A DNA stretch of 64,000 nt, taken from positions 1,426,001-1,490,000 of the forward strand of contig NZ_JACBZP010000001.1 of assembly GCF_013409065.1 (NCBI RefSeq), read 5' to 3'. This stretch comes from Spelaeicoccus albus. GTDB lineage: Bacteria > Actinomycetota > Actinomycetes > Actinomycetales > Brevibacteriaceae. Of this stretch, positions 23,416 through 32,312 are shown in pieces. Each line of letters begins with the position of its first letter. Positions within the stretch are counted from its first letter, which is position 1. The notes beneath the pieces are model-generated. The model was not told where the DNA came from and ran no database searches. It saw nothing but the letters and a program-made list of their open reading frames with translations. Position numbers and translations under genes: made by a program.

Positions 23416-24483
23416 CTAGGCGAACTCCGAGACAGCCAAGTTGTGAAAACGCCGGCGGAGCGGTGCGATGCTGGGGCCGTTCCGCGACGGATGAACTCGG
23501 TTCGTCAGCAAGACGAAGTACATGCCCGCCGTCGGGTCAATCCACAGACTCGTACCCGTGAATCCCGTGTGTCCGAAGGCGCGGATGCTCAACAAGTCTC
23601 CGGACGTTGAACCGGAGGGCTCACGCGGCCAAAAGCCGAGCGGCCTACTTTCCGGCACTGCCTCGCCATTCGCGAGCGCGGCCATCGCAGGCGGCGAAAG
23701 CAACTTACCGCCAGCCGGTGCCGCCAAAAGCGCCTTCCCAAGACGGCTTAAATCGCCCGCAGTGCTGAACAGTCCTGCGTGTCCAGCGACTCCGCCCAGG
23801 ACGACGGCATTCTCATCATGCACTTCGCCTCGTACGATGCGCCCACGCCATGGGCAGTCTTCAGTGGCGACCGTGCGCGACGTCTCGGCAGCTGGCGGAT
23901 TGAACATCGTCGACGTCATGCCGGCCGGCTCGCACACGAGTTCGTCGATGAGGCGGGGGAGGCGCCGTCCGCTCGCCGCTTCGAGGATCAATCCGAGGAG
24001 CATGAACCCTTGTGACGAATACTCGATTGCCGGTTTCGGGCGGACCGGCAGAGCACGCAGCGCGGCCAGCATGTCATCCCTGCTCCGGCAATACCGAAAC
24101 ATTTGCACTTGCCCCGGCAATCCCGAAGTATGCGTCAGCAATTGGCGAACCGTGATATCCGCTTTGTCGGAGCCTACATAGTCGTCCAGAAAGTCCCCGA
24201 CCGAGTCGTCGAGAGCCACATAACCGCGTTCCACCAGCGCCATCGTCGCGATGGCGGCAATCGGCTTCGTCAACGAGGCAAGATCGAATAGCGCATTGGC
24301 ATCGATTGGCGCAGCGTCCCAGGCATAGGAACCGAGATAGCCGGAATCACGTACGGCGTCCCTTGTGCCGACGGTCCACGCCGCGGCCGAATATGCCTTC
24401 CGACGCAAGCCTTCGCCCAGAAATGCGCGCAGCGACAATTCGGACTCACCCATGTCGGACTCAGTCATGTCGGACTCACCCAT
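23416..24483 (-). CDS. beta-lactamase-fold serine hydrolase (class C/esterase type)
   Basis: 355 residues from the first ATG. S70-LT-K73 is the SxxK nucleophile pair, YSS near 151 fills the YxN position with Ser in place of Asn, and FGHTGFTG near the C-terminus is the KTG-equivalent HTG. These features suit EstB-like esterases or D-aminopeptidases more than true beta-lactamases. No signal peptide, so cytoplasmic. The start region is built of three 15-base repeats, each with an in-frame ATG (24483, 24468, 24453). GGTGAG in the first unit is spaced best for the ATG at 24468. The first ATG overlaps the IclR stop by 8 bases. Confidence 0.85.
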   Translation of the reverse strand: MGESDMTESDMGESELSLRAFLGEGLRRKAYSAAAWTVGTRDAVRDSGYLGSYAWDAAPIDANALFDLASLTKPIAAIATMALVERGYVALDDSVGDFLDDYVGSDKADITVRQLLTHTSGLPGQVQMFRYCRSRDDMLAALRALPVRPKPAIEYSSQGFMLLGLILEAASGRRLPRLIDELVCEPAGMTSTMFNPPAAETSRTVATEDCPWRGRIVRGEVHDENAVVLGGVAGHAGLFSTAGDLSRLGKALLAAPAGGKLLSPPAMAALANGEAVPESRPLGFWPREPSGSTSGDLLSIRAFGHTGFTGTSLWIDPTAGMYFVLLTNRVHPSRNGPSIAPLRRRFHNLAVSEFA

Positions 24484-24484
24484 G
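24440..24484. repeat. three 15-bp tandem repeats at a start codon
   Basis: Units 24440-24454, 24455-24469 and 24470-24484 each read TCGGACTCA followed by CCCATG or GTCATG on the plus strand. On the minus strand they encode MGESD-MTESD-MGESE, so every unit supplies an in-frame Met. The unit length is a multiple of three, so copy number can change without breaking the hydrolase frame. The third unit also contains the IclR stop codon. Confidence 0.85.
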
Positions 24485-25267
24485 CGCGGCTGCCGACCCG
24501 CTGCCGAGCATGGCCTCCGATACACGAGCCGCGGCATTGATCGTCAGCGGGCCGAAGACGTCCAGCGTCTCCTCGCTCAAGGTAAACGTCAGACCGGCGA
24601 GTCCGATCGCGCCAATGATGTCACCCGAATAGCCGTACACCGGAGCGGCAACTGCCCGAATGTTTGTCTCGTAGTCTTCGTCTTCGATGGCAAAACCGCG
24701 CACCCGACTCCGTCTGAGTTCCTCTTCCGCGTCGTCGAGGTCGTCGTAGTAGTCCTTCAGCATGCTTGCGGCTTCCTGATGTGGAACGCCGATGAGCATT
24801 GCACGACCAATCGCCGTCAGCGCAAGCGGCACCTCGTGGCCGACCTCGATCGCAATCCGGTACGCCTGAGCCGCTTCGACCTTGTCGATATAGACAGCCT
24901 GCTTGGCATGCCGCACCGCGAAGAACGCGGCGTGCCCGGTTTCTCGCTGCAATTCGAGAAGACTCTCGTGCACGAAAGTTCGTTCCGGCCGACGCGACAA
25001 CGCCGACGCGGCAATGCCAAGCAACTTCGGCCCGGCGTAATATCGGCCGCCCGGCGATGACGCCGCGAAGCCCGATCGGCACAGTGTCGCAAGCATCCGA
25101 TAGGCCGTCGGCTTCGGCAGCGACGTTTGCTGGGCCAAATCGGCAAGGCGCAGAGGCTCGTCGGCGCGCGCGAGCTCGGTCAAGAGGTCGAGCGCCTTCT
25201 GTGCTACCCCTCTGCCTTCGTGACCGGATTCGCCCAGGGGCTGCAAACCGTTGACAACATGGCTCAT
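24476..25267 (-). CDS. IclR-family transcriptional regulator
   Basis: 263 residues. N-terminal winged helix (residues 20-80: VAQKALDLLTELARADEPLRLADLAQQTSLPKPTAYRMLATL) and the C-terminal GAF-like effector domain with AVAAPVYGYSGDIIGAIGLAG. IclR proteins usually sense a small carboxylate and control a divergent catabolic operon. Here the divergent operon is the Opp-type importer starting at 25363, and a palindrome at 25290-25308 lies between. The serine hydrolase gene follows with an 8-base overlap, so regulator and hydrolase are co-transcribed. Confidence 0.92.
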   Translation of the reverse strand: MSHVVNGLQPLGESGHEGRGVAQKALDLLTELARADEPLRLADLAQQTSLPKPTAYRMLATLCRSGFAASSPGGRYYAGPKLLGIAASALSRRPERTFVHESLLELQRETGHAAFFAVRHAKQAVYIDKVEAAQAYRIAIEVGHEVPLALTAIGRAMLIGVPHQEAASMLKDYYDDLDDAEEELRRSRVRGFAIEDEDYETNIRAVAAPVYGYSGDIIGAIGLAGLTFTLSEETLDVFGPLTINAAARVSEAMLGSGSAAAHG

Positions 25268-25289
25268 GTCACATACTTTAGCTCACATG

Positions 25290-25308
25290 CGTTTCAGTCA
25301 ATGAAACG
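25290..25308. promoter_or_regulatory. IclR operator candidate
   Basis: CGTTTCA-GTCAA-TGAAACG, perfect 7-base arms with a 5-base centre, lies in the 95-base divergent gap between the IclR and binding-protein starts. TTTCA/TGAAA half-sites of this size are typical of IclR operators. A further TGAAATTATCTCA follows at ~25322. Confidence 0.6.
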
Positions 25309-25362
25309 GTATCTGACAATAATGAAATTATCTCACTTCACAGTCGAAGCAGAGGCGGTTAC

Positions 25363-26919
25363 GTGCCAAGCGAAAAAGTTCGCCCGACCCGACGGGCCGT
25401 GTTGCAGACTGCCGGTCTCTCCATCGCAGCCCTCTCCGCCGCCGGACTACTCAACGGATGCGGTCAGGCCGACTCAACTGAATCGAAGGCACGCAAGCTA
25501 CGCGTCGCCCAATCGGCCGACCCGTTGACCTTGGATCCGCAACTGCAAGGCGATCTGGTCTCCATGAACGTGTTGATCAATATCTTCGACACGTTGACGA
25601 CCCGCGACGTGCACGGCAAGCTTCGTCCGCGGCTGGCACTCGAGTGGGGAGCCCCGGATCGGCTCACCTGGAGATTCAAACTTCGCAAGGGAGTGAAGTT
25701 TCATAACGGCGAAAAGCTTGACGCACACGCCGTGAAATTCAGTATCGAGCGGCTCCTCGACCCGAAGACCAAATCGCCGATCGTCGAACTGATCTATGTC
25801 AAAGGCGTCACCGTTGTCGACGACTACACGGTCGATTTCAACATGTCGAGACCCGACCCGATCATCCCTGAAAAGGTTTCGCTGTTCGGGGGAGTCATCG
25901 TTCCGCCACAGTACATTTCGCGCGTCGGCTCCAAACAATTCGCCACCCATCCGGTTGGAAGTGGACCGTATAAATTCGTGAGCTGGAAACGAGACGACCA
26001 TCTCAAGCTGGTCGCCGCCGACGACCATTGGGATGGTACGCCGGCATTCAAAAGGCTCGAGTTTTTGCCGATGCCAAACCCGGCCTCGGAACTAGCCGCC
26101 TTGCAAAGCGACGGTGTCGATCTCGTTTCCGGACTGACTCCGGAAGCCGCTCTCCAGCTCAAGGGGTACAAGGGCGTCAAACTTCAAACGTTCCCCGGAA
26201 TCCGCACGTCGTTCATTTCGCTCGACACCGAAGACAAGATCCTGAAAGACCCAGCAGTGCGGCGTGCGTTGAACCACGCCGTCAACGTGCCAATGCTCAT
26301 TCGCGAAGTACTCGACGGCAAAGCCAGGGTGGCTCCGACAATGATCCCGCGAGAGTCATTTGGCTTCGACCCACGCGTCAAACCATTTGCCCGCAGCGTG
26401 AGCAAAGCGAAACGGATGCTAGCCGAAGCGGGCTATCCCAACGGATTCACCACGACCTTCACCGCGTCGAACGCCGACACCCTTGTCGCGCAGGCGATCA
26501 AGGGGCTACTCGCGAAAGCAGGGGTGCACGTTGAATTGAAGCTTCTCGACCCGGGAACTTTCTCCGAACGCTTGACGTCGACCAACTCGCGCGCTCTCGG
26601 ACCGATGTATTTAACAGCAAGCACGGGATGGACGCTCGATGGGGAGGCCACCATGCAGTCGTATGTCCGCAGTGATCGACGCCAAAGTCGGCTGAAGTCG
26701 AAAAAGGCCGACAGCCTCATCGACAGGATCGAAAACCAAATCGACCCCGACAAGCGGTTAACCGCGTTCAAGGAAATCCAGCGATTCCTCCATGACGAGG
26801 CGCCGTTCATCTACCTCTACCAAATTGATCTGCTCTACGCGACGGACGAAGTCGCCACGTGGACCCCAAACGTCATCGGAACGCTCTCCATGGATTCCGC
26901 GGAGGTGAATCATGGCTGA
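25363..26919 (+). CDS. ABC substrate-binding lipoprotein, family 5 (Opp/Dpp type)
   Basis: 518 residues. The N-terminus has both twin Arg (TRRAVL) and a lipobox NGC (Cys33), so it is probably a Tat-exported lipoprotein. The mature part shows family 5 landmarks: ADPLTLDPQLQGD, then WRFKLRKGVKFHNGEKLDAHAVKFSIERLLDP, and near the end FKEIQRFLHDEAPFIYLYQ. It would bind a peptide-like solute. The GTG at 25363 has GAGGCGG upstream and fits the signal. The stop lies 8 bases inside the next permease gene. Confidence 0.9.
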   Translation: MPSEKVRPTRRAVLQTAGLSIAALSAAGLLNGCGQADSTESKARKLRVAQSADPLTLDPQLQGDLVSMNVLINIFDTLTTRDVHGKLRPRLALEWGAPDRLTWRFKLRKGVKFHNGEKLDAHAVKFSIERLLDPKTKSPIVELIYVKGVTVVDDYTVDFNMSRPDPIIPEKVSLFGGVIVPPQYISRVGSKQFATHPVGSGPYKFVSWKRDDHLKLVAADDHWDGTPAFKRLEFLPMPNPASELAALQSDGVDLVSGLTPEAALQLKGYKGVKLQTFPGIRTSFISLDTEDKILKDPAVRRALNHAVNVPMLIREVLDGKARVAPTMIPRESFGFDPRVKPFARSVSKAKRMLAEAGYPNGFTTTFTASNADTLVAQAIKGLLAKAGVHVELKLLDPGTFSERLTSTNSRALGPMYLTASTGWTLDGEATMQSYVRSDRRQSRLKSKKADSLIDRIENQIDPDKRLTAFKEIQRFLHDEAPFIYLYQIDLLYATDEVATWTPNVIGTLSMDSAEVNHG

Positions 26920-27883
26920 CACTCTCGTGCGGACCGGAACGACCAAACGGCAGATGCCCGCGTGGCTCAGAATAGTGATCAGTAAAGTGGTCTCGGCAGT
27001 CATCGTGCTGTGGGCCGTGGCAACTGTCGTATTCTTTCTCGCTCGACTATCCGGCGATCCCGTCTCCCTGCTGTTGCCGCCCAATGCGACAGCGGATCAA
27101 GCCGCTGCGCTCAAGGAGACACTCGGGCTCAATCAGCCGCTAGTCGTCCAGTACTTCGACTATCTTGGCGGCTTGATCCATCTCGACCTGGGCGACTCGT
27201 TGTTCTTTCACGAACCGGTGGCCCAGCTGATAGGCGCGCGGCTACCGGCCACGCTGCTTCTGGCCGCGGCAGCCCTCGTGATCTCTCTCGTCATCGCAAT
27301 ACCCGCCGGCTGTATCGCCGCGGTCCGGAGGGGAAAGTCGACAGACACGTCGATCATGTCCGCCATCCTCGTCGGCCAGTCGACTCCTGCCTTCTGGGTG
27401 GGCATCATCCTCATCTTGGTTTTTGCCGTCCGACTGAAGGCGCTGCCGGCGTCCGGATATGGATCGTTCAGCCATTTGATCCTTCCGGCTGTCACGCTGG
27501 CGATATATTCGGTCGCGGTCATCGCCAGGCTTCTACGTTCGTCACTCATCGACGTGCTGAGCGTCGATTATATCCGCACCGCACGTGCTAAAGGTCTCGG
27601 CGAAGGGGCGGTCGTCCTTTCACACGGACTGCGCAATGCGTCGCTGCCGATCGTCACGGTGATCGGACTCGAGATCGGCTCGCTGCTGGGTGGTGCGATC
27701 CTGACCGAACAGATTTTCGCCTGGCCCGGCATTGGCAGGCTCACGGTCGAGGCGATCTCCAACAGAGACTTCCCACTCGTCCAAGGCACCGTCCTCTTCT
27801 TCGCTGCCACTTTCGTCATCGTCAACCTCATCGTCGACCTGTCCTACACATTGCTCGACCCGAGAGTGAGGATCGAAGCCTGA
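26912..27883 (+). CDS. ABC permease, DppB-like
   Basis: 323 residues, six hydrophobic segments. The N-terminal helix ends in FFLARLSGDPVSLLLPPNATADQ, the DppB/OppB signature, and the coupling loop DVLSVDYIRTARAKGLGEGAVVLSHGLRNASLPIVT is intact. The start overlaps the binding-protein gene by 8 bases and the stop shares a base with the next ATG (TGATG). Confidence 0.92.
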   Translation: MADTLVRTGTTKRQMPAWLRIVISKVVSAVIVLWAVATVVFFLARLSGDPVSLLLPPNATADQAAALKETLGLNQPLVVQYFDYLGGLIHLDLGDSLFFHEPVAQLIGARLPATLLLAAAALVISLVIAIPAGCIAAVRRGKSTDTSIMSAILVGQSTPAFWVGIILILVFAVRLKALPASGYGSFSHLILPAVTLAIYSVAVIARLLRSSLIDVLSVDYIRTARAKGLGEGAVVLSHGLRNASLPIVTVIGLEIGSLLGGAILTEQIFAWPGIGRLTVEAISNRDFPLVQGTVLFFAATFVIVNLIVDLSYTLLDPRVRIEA

Positions 27884-28794
27884 TGACAAACACGCTGCAG
27901 ACCGACACGCCGCGGCAACAGCAAGCGGCGCCGAAGAAGCGTGGACACAGCGCTCTACGGAATTGGGTGCGTAACCGACTGGCGATCCCTGCCTTCGGAA
28001 TACTGGCGGTGATCGTCATCGTCGCAATCTTCGCCCCGGTGATCGCCCCACACGATCCAAATGCTCAGGATCTCCTCCAACGGCTCAAACCTCCGGCATG
28101 GCTGGCAACCGGATCGTCGTCACACATCCTTGGAACCGACGAACTCGGCCGCGACCTCTTCAGCCGATTGATCTATGGAAGCCGCGTCTCCCTGATCGTG
28201 GGGGCGCTCGCCGCCCTCATCTCCGGGGTGATCGGGGCGACCGTCGGAATCGTTTCCGGCTACCGTGGTGGGTGGCTCGATCGCATTCTCATGCGCATTG
28301 CCGATGTCCAGCTCGCGTTTCCGTCGATTTTGTTGGCCCTGGCCATCGTCGGGTTCCTCGGCTCAAGCCTTTGGAACGTCATCATCATTCTCGGAGTTAC
28401 CGGTTGGGTGGCATATGCGCGCGTCTTGCGATCCGAAGTGCTCTCACTTCGCGAACGGGACTACGTCATCGAAGCGAAGGCGATAGGAGTGCCGGAAAGC
28501 ACAATCATGCGCCGACACCTATTGCCGAACGTGATGGCGCCGATCGCCACGATCGGGACACTGCAGGTCGGCACGGCGATTCTGGCAGAAGCGGCTTTGA
28601 GCTTCCTCGGCCTCGGCGTGCCGCCGGAAACCGTGACATGGGGCGCGATGCTGAGCGAGGGACAGCTTTATTTGGGCACGTCGTGGTGGCTTGCCGTGTT
28701 CCCCGGAATCGCCCTCATGTTGACCGTCCTCGCTATCAATATCGCCGGCGACGTGCTGCGCGATGTTGCCGATCCGAAGGTTTATCGTCGATGA
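27883..28794 (+). CDS. ABC permease, DppC-like
   Basis: 303 residues. APHDPNAQDLLQRLKPP and LGTDELGRDLFSRLIYGSRVSL are the conserved DppC segments before helix 2; the coupling loop reads SLRERDYVIEAKAIGVPESTIMRRHLLPNV. It pairs with the preceding permease. The gene is wedged between overlaps on both sides, giving a tight five-gene importer. Confidence 0.92.
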   Translation: MTNTLQTDTPRQQQAAPKKRGHSALRNWVRNRLAIPAFGILAVIVIVAIFAPVIAPHDPNAQDLLQRLKPPAWLATGSSSHILGTDELGRDLFSRLIYGSRVSLIVGALAALISGVIGATVGIVSGYRGGWLDRILMRIADVQLAFPSILLALAIVGFLGSSLWNVIIILGVTGWVAYARVLRSEVLSLRERDYVIEAKAIGVPESTIMRRHLLPNVMAPIATIGTLQVGTAILAEAALSFLGLGVPPETVTWGAMLSEGQLYLGTSWWLAVFPGIALMLTVLAINIAGDVLRDVADPKVYRR

Positions 28795-29636
28795 AGCAGA
28801 TACTCCGCGTGGAAGATCTCCACATTGATTTCGAGCTCCCGGACGAGACGGTCCACGCAGTCCGCGGCATCGACTTCGCCATCAACGAAGGCGAAACTCT
28901 CGCTATCGTCGGCGAATCCGGCAGCGGCAAAAGCGCCACGGCTCTCGCCACCTTGCAGCTGAATCCGGCACCGCCCGTGACGTACCCGCGCGGTCGCATC
29001 TTATTGGACGGCCGCGACTTGCTGCGTCAAGATCGGCGCACTCTGCGTAAGATTCGCGGAAACGACATCGCCATGATCTTTCAAGACCCAATGGCGAGTT
29101 TGAATCCGCTTAAACGAGTGGGCACTCAAATTCTCGAGGTCTTACGTCTCCACCGATCCGAATCGCGCGGTTCGCACCGGAAGCTCATGTTGGCGGCGCT
29201 GGACGACGCCGGCATACCCGACGTCGAAAAACGTGCGAGGCAATTTCCGCATCAGCTGTCCGGCGGGCTGCGACAGCGCGTCATGATCGCGATGGCCATC
29301 GTCGCTCAACCGCGCATTCTGATCGCCGACGAGCCGACGACGGCGCTCGACGTGACGGTGCAGTCGCAAATACTCGACGTCCTCGTCTCGCTTCAGGCCG
29401 AATACGGCATGGCCATGATCTTGATCAGCCACGATCTTGGGGTAGTCGCTGAAACCGCAGACAACGTCGCCGTCATGAACAAGGGCGCGATAGTTGAACG
29501 CGGCAACGTCGTCGACGTCTTCGCGCGGCCGGATCAGCAATACACGCGCAACCTATTAGCCGCTACACCTCGGCTCGACACCTCCGCCACGCAGCGCGGA
29601 GGCCGCACCAACGTCACCGGACGGAGCGCTTCATGA
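28791..29636 (+). CDS. ABC ATPase, DppD-like
   Basis: 281 residues. Walker [11 protein letters not shown], signature [14 protein letters not shown], Walker [14 protein letters not shown] and switch ISHDLGVV are intact. It is somewhat shorter than DppD proteins, which end in a Cys-rich iron-sulfur-like tail; here that tail is missing and the protein ends in a polar stretch (about 255-281). ATGA overlaps with both neighbours. Confidence 0.92.
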   Translation: MKQILRVEDLHIDFELPDETVHAVRGIDFAINEGETLAIVGESGSGKSATALATLQLNPAPPVTYPRGRILLDGRDLLRQDRRTLRKIRGNDIAMIFQDPMASLNPLKRVGTQILEVLRLHRSESRGSHRKLMLAALDDAGIPDVEKRARQFPHQLSGGLRQRVMIAMAIVAQPRILIADEPTTALDVTVQSQILDVLVSLQAEYGMAMILISHDLGVVAETADNVAVMNKGAIVERGNVVDVFARPDQQYTRNLLAATPRLDTSATQRGGRTNVTGRSAS

Positions 29637-30475
29637 ACCCTGACTCAACGCTGACCCCGCCGTTACTGGAAGTCCGAGGGTTGCGTAAGGAATTTCCCGT
29701 CCGCGGCCGCGCACCATTCGTCGCGGTCAATGACTTGAGCTTCGACGTCCGGGCCGGGGAGACGCTGTCGATAGTCGGCGAGTCGGGGTCGGGCAAGACG
29801 ACGCTGACCCGGTTGATCCTTCGCCTCATGGAGCCGACCGCCGGATCCGTCGCATTCGACGGCAACGTCCTCGGGGACTTGCCCGCCAATCAACTGCGAA
29901 AGATCCGGCGACAAATGCAAGTCGTGTTCCAAGACCCCTACTCGAGCATGAATCCACGTATGCGGGTGCACGACATCGTCGCCGAACCCCTTGTCACACA
30001 CGAAGCATCGACCTACGGAACCAAATCGGCCGCTCGCGGTCGGGTCACCGAATTGCTCGAATCCGTCGGGTTGGACGCCGATGCCGCGCGTCGCTATCCG
30101 CATGAATTTTCCGGTGGACAACGTCAGCGAATCTCCATCGCTCGCGCAATTGCGCTGAAACCGCGGCTCGTCGTCCTGGACGAGCCGACAAGCGCCCTCG
30201 ACGTGTCGGTGCAAGCTCAAGTGCTAAAGCTGCTGAGCGATCTTCAACACGAGCTCGGACTCACATATATATTCGTCTCGCACAATCTGGCCGTCGTCGG
30301 GCAAATTTCCGATCGCGTTGCCGTCATGCAGCACGGCACGATCGTCGAACTGGGGGAGGCCGCGCAAGTGCTCTATTCTCCCGCGGACTCGTACACGCGA
30401 ACCTTGCTGGACGCCGTGCCGATTCCCGATCCTCGGTCGGCGCACCGACGCCGCGCCGTCGCCGGGGCAACCTGA
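29633..30475 (+). CDS. ABC ATPase, DppF-like
   Basis: 280 residues with Walker [10 protein letters not shown], signature [14 protein letters not shown], Walker [14 protein letters not shown] and [20 protein letters not shown]. It is the second ATPase that, with DppD, powers the importer. It ends 5 bases before the convergent ROK gene, leaving no room for a separate terminator. Confidence 0.92.
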   Translation: MNPDSTLTPPLLEVRGLRKEFPVRGRAPFVAVNDLSFDVRAGETLSIVGESGSGKTTLTRLILRLMEPTAGSVAFDGNVLGDLPANQLRKIRRQMQVVFQDPYSSMNPRMRVHDIVAEPLVTHEASTYGTKSAARGRVTELLESVGLDADAARRYPHEFSGGQRQRISIARAIALKPRLVVLDEPTSALDVSVQAQVLKLLSDLQHELGLTYIFVSHNLAVVGQISDRVAVMQHGTIVELGEAAQVLYSPADSYTRTLLDAVPIPDPRSAHRRRAVAGAT

Positions 30476-30480
30476 TGCCG

Positions 30481-31464
30481 CTATTGCTGAAGGCCCTCCG
30501 AGAGCACGAGCGCCGCTCCGCCGAGAAGCGCGACGTCGTCGTCCGCGATATGCGCGATCTGTACTCGGGGAGGCTGCGGGGAACTCGTCCACGAATCTAC
30601 TGCGCGCAAACGATCCTCGATCGTAGTGCGGAAGACGCCCCCGCCGTCCTTGGCCTCGCCGTGCAAGATGAAAAGGCCCGGAGCGCACAACTGCTGGATA
30701 TTCACCAAGCCAAGTGCCACGTTCTCGGCGTATTGCCGGATCAATCCGGCCGCGGCCGCGTCACTCGACTCGGCAGCGGACGCCACGTCGGCAAGGGTGA
30801 CGCCGCGACCGAATCCGAATTCGGCGGCTCGTCGCCTGAACCACTGGGCGGTCGCAAGTGTCTTCCAGCAGCCGCGCTCGCCGCACGTGCACGTTTCGCC
30901 GTTGACCGCCACCGTCATGTGCGCGCCACTGCGCCCGCCGTTCGGGGCGAGCACGTTGCCTTGATACAAAATGCCGACGCCGAGTGTCTCCCCGGTAGAG
31001 ACGGAAGCAAAACTCGATTCGCCGCGGCCCCACCCGAACCAACGGTCGCCCAACACTTGCAGCCGGGCTCGATGTTCAACGAACGTGTCGACCGCGAACT
31101 TCGACGAGAGGAATTCGGCGATGGGGAAACCGTGCAGGGCAGGCACGTCATTAATTTCCGAAATAATCCCGGCGTGAGCGTCGATCAGCCCACCTGCCGC
31201 AACGCCGATGCCTGTCGGCTTCGTCTGCCCGAAGCAGCGGGACGCCGCAGCGAAAATTGCCGCCGTCACGTCCGACAGTGCGGCGTCGGCCGGGTACGAG
31301 CCGGATTCGCGAGCAACCACGCGGCCGCTCGAATCGATCAGAGCAGCCTCGACGCTGCCCGGGAGTATTTCCACGGCACCGAGCAACGGATACCGCGCTC
31401 CGGGGCCTACTCCGGTCCGGCCGGGCTCCACCACCTTCAAATGCGTCGGTCTGGCCATGCACAA
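30481..31464 (-). CDS. ROK-family protein lacking kinase catalytic residues
   Basis: 327 residues (or 325 from the second Met). ROK landmarks are visible: GIGVAAGGLID (about 85-95), TGETLGVGILYQG (157-169), and the zinc motif CTCGERGCW (192-200) with His182. But the first phosphate loop (normally DxGxT) reads VEILPGS, and the ENDA motif holding the catalytic Asp reads VEHRAR (129-134) with Arg at the Asp position. The Glu after the zinc Cys is Lys201. It therefore probably cannot phosphorylate a sugar and may be a sensor or scaffold; no DNA-binding domain is attached. It is divergent from the creatininase gene across only 35 bases. Confidence 0.8.
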   Translation of the reverse strand: MCMARPTHLKVVEPGRTGVGPGARYPLLGAVEILPGSVEAALIDSSGRVVARESGSYPADAALSDVTAAIFAAASRCFGQTKPTGIGVAAGGLIDAHAGIISEINDVPALHGFPIAEFLSSKFAVDTFVEHRARLQVLGDRWFGWGRGESSFASVSTGETLGVGILYQGNVLAPNGGRSGAHMTVAVNGETCTCGERGCWKTLATAQWFRRRAAEFGFGRGVTLADVASAAESSDAAAAGLIRQYAENVALGLVNIQQLCAPGLFILHGEAKDGGGVFRTTIEDRLRAVDSWTSSPQPPRVQIAHIADDDVALLGGAALVLSEGLQQ

Positions 31465-31499
31465 ATCATGTCACGACTTACCACGGACGAAAGGCTGCG

Positions 31500-32312
31500 A
31501 TGACGACACGCCAACTGACGGAAATGACCCGCGCCGAGGTGCGAGCGGCGGCACCGAGTGCGATTGCCGTGCTGCCGATCGGTTCACAAGAGCAGCACCG
31601 CGAGCACCTGCCCATGGGAACCGACACGTTCCTCGTCGAAGCCGTGCTTGCCGAGGCCACCGCGGGGCACTCGTCGAACCTCGTCCTGCTCCCGTCACTG
31701 CCGTACGGGTACAGCGATCACCATTTGTTTTCAGCCGCCGTGTCGCTCTCGCCGCGCACGCACTTGGCCGTGTTGTCTGACGTCCTGGCTTCGCTGTCAG
31801 AATCGGGGTTTCGCCGAATCATGGTCGTCAACGGTCATGGCGGCAATCAAGAAACCATGAGTCTGGCGATCAAGCACCATGCGTTGACACATAAAGACGT
31901 CACGATCGGCGCGTGTTCGTATTGGCTCGTCGCTCCCGATGACGCCGGAGACCCCGCGGCGAAGGTCGAAGAACCGAGCCTGACGCCGGGGCACGCCGGC
32001 TGGTTCGAGACCTCGCTCATGCTCGTCGCCAAGCCGGAGCTCGTACGCCGGAACCTTATGCACTATGAATCCGTCGAGCCTGCTCCGGTTTTCGATAAGC
32101 CGCTCTACCCGGGGCTGCAGACCGAAAGGAGCGGCGAATGGGGCCGCGTCGACGGCGGCACCGACACGGCCAAGTCGGCAACCGCTGAAGCCGGCCACGC
32201 ATTGCTTGCGCGACGTGCTTGCGGTCTCGCGAACGCGATCAGCGCGTTTGACAAGGCGACGAGCTCCGGAAATTCCATTGCGTACGACGAAAAGGACGAC
32301 ACAACGGCATGA
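31500..32312 (+). CDS. creatininase-family amidohydrolase
   Basis: 270 residues. PIGSQEQHREHLPMGTDT (about 26-43) carries the Glu/His/Asp metal ligands of creatininase, and VNGHGGN (about 117-123) and HAGWFETSL (about 166-174) complete the site. The family opens cyclic amides (creatinine) or cleaves formamides in riboflavin/F420 and mycofactocin (MftE) pathways. CGAAAGG precedes the ATG. It overlaps the following enolase gene by ATGA. A ring amide derived from the peptide-like import substrate is a reasonable guess. Confidence 0.88.
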   Translation: MTTRQLTEMTRAEVRAAAPSAIAVLPIGSQEQHREHLPMGTDTFLVEAVLAEATAGHSSNLVLLPSLPYGYSDHHLFSAAVSLSPRTHLAVLSDVLASLSESGFRRIMVVNGHGGNQETMSLAIKHHALTHKDVTIGACSYWLVAPDDAGDPAAKVEEPSLTPGHAGWFETSLMLVAKPELVRRNLMHYESVEPAPVFDKPLYPGLQTERSGEWGRVDGGTDTAKSATAEAGHALLARRACGLANAISAFDKATSSGNSIAYDEKDDTTA

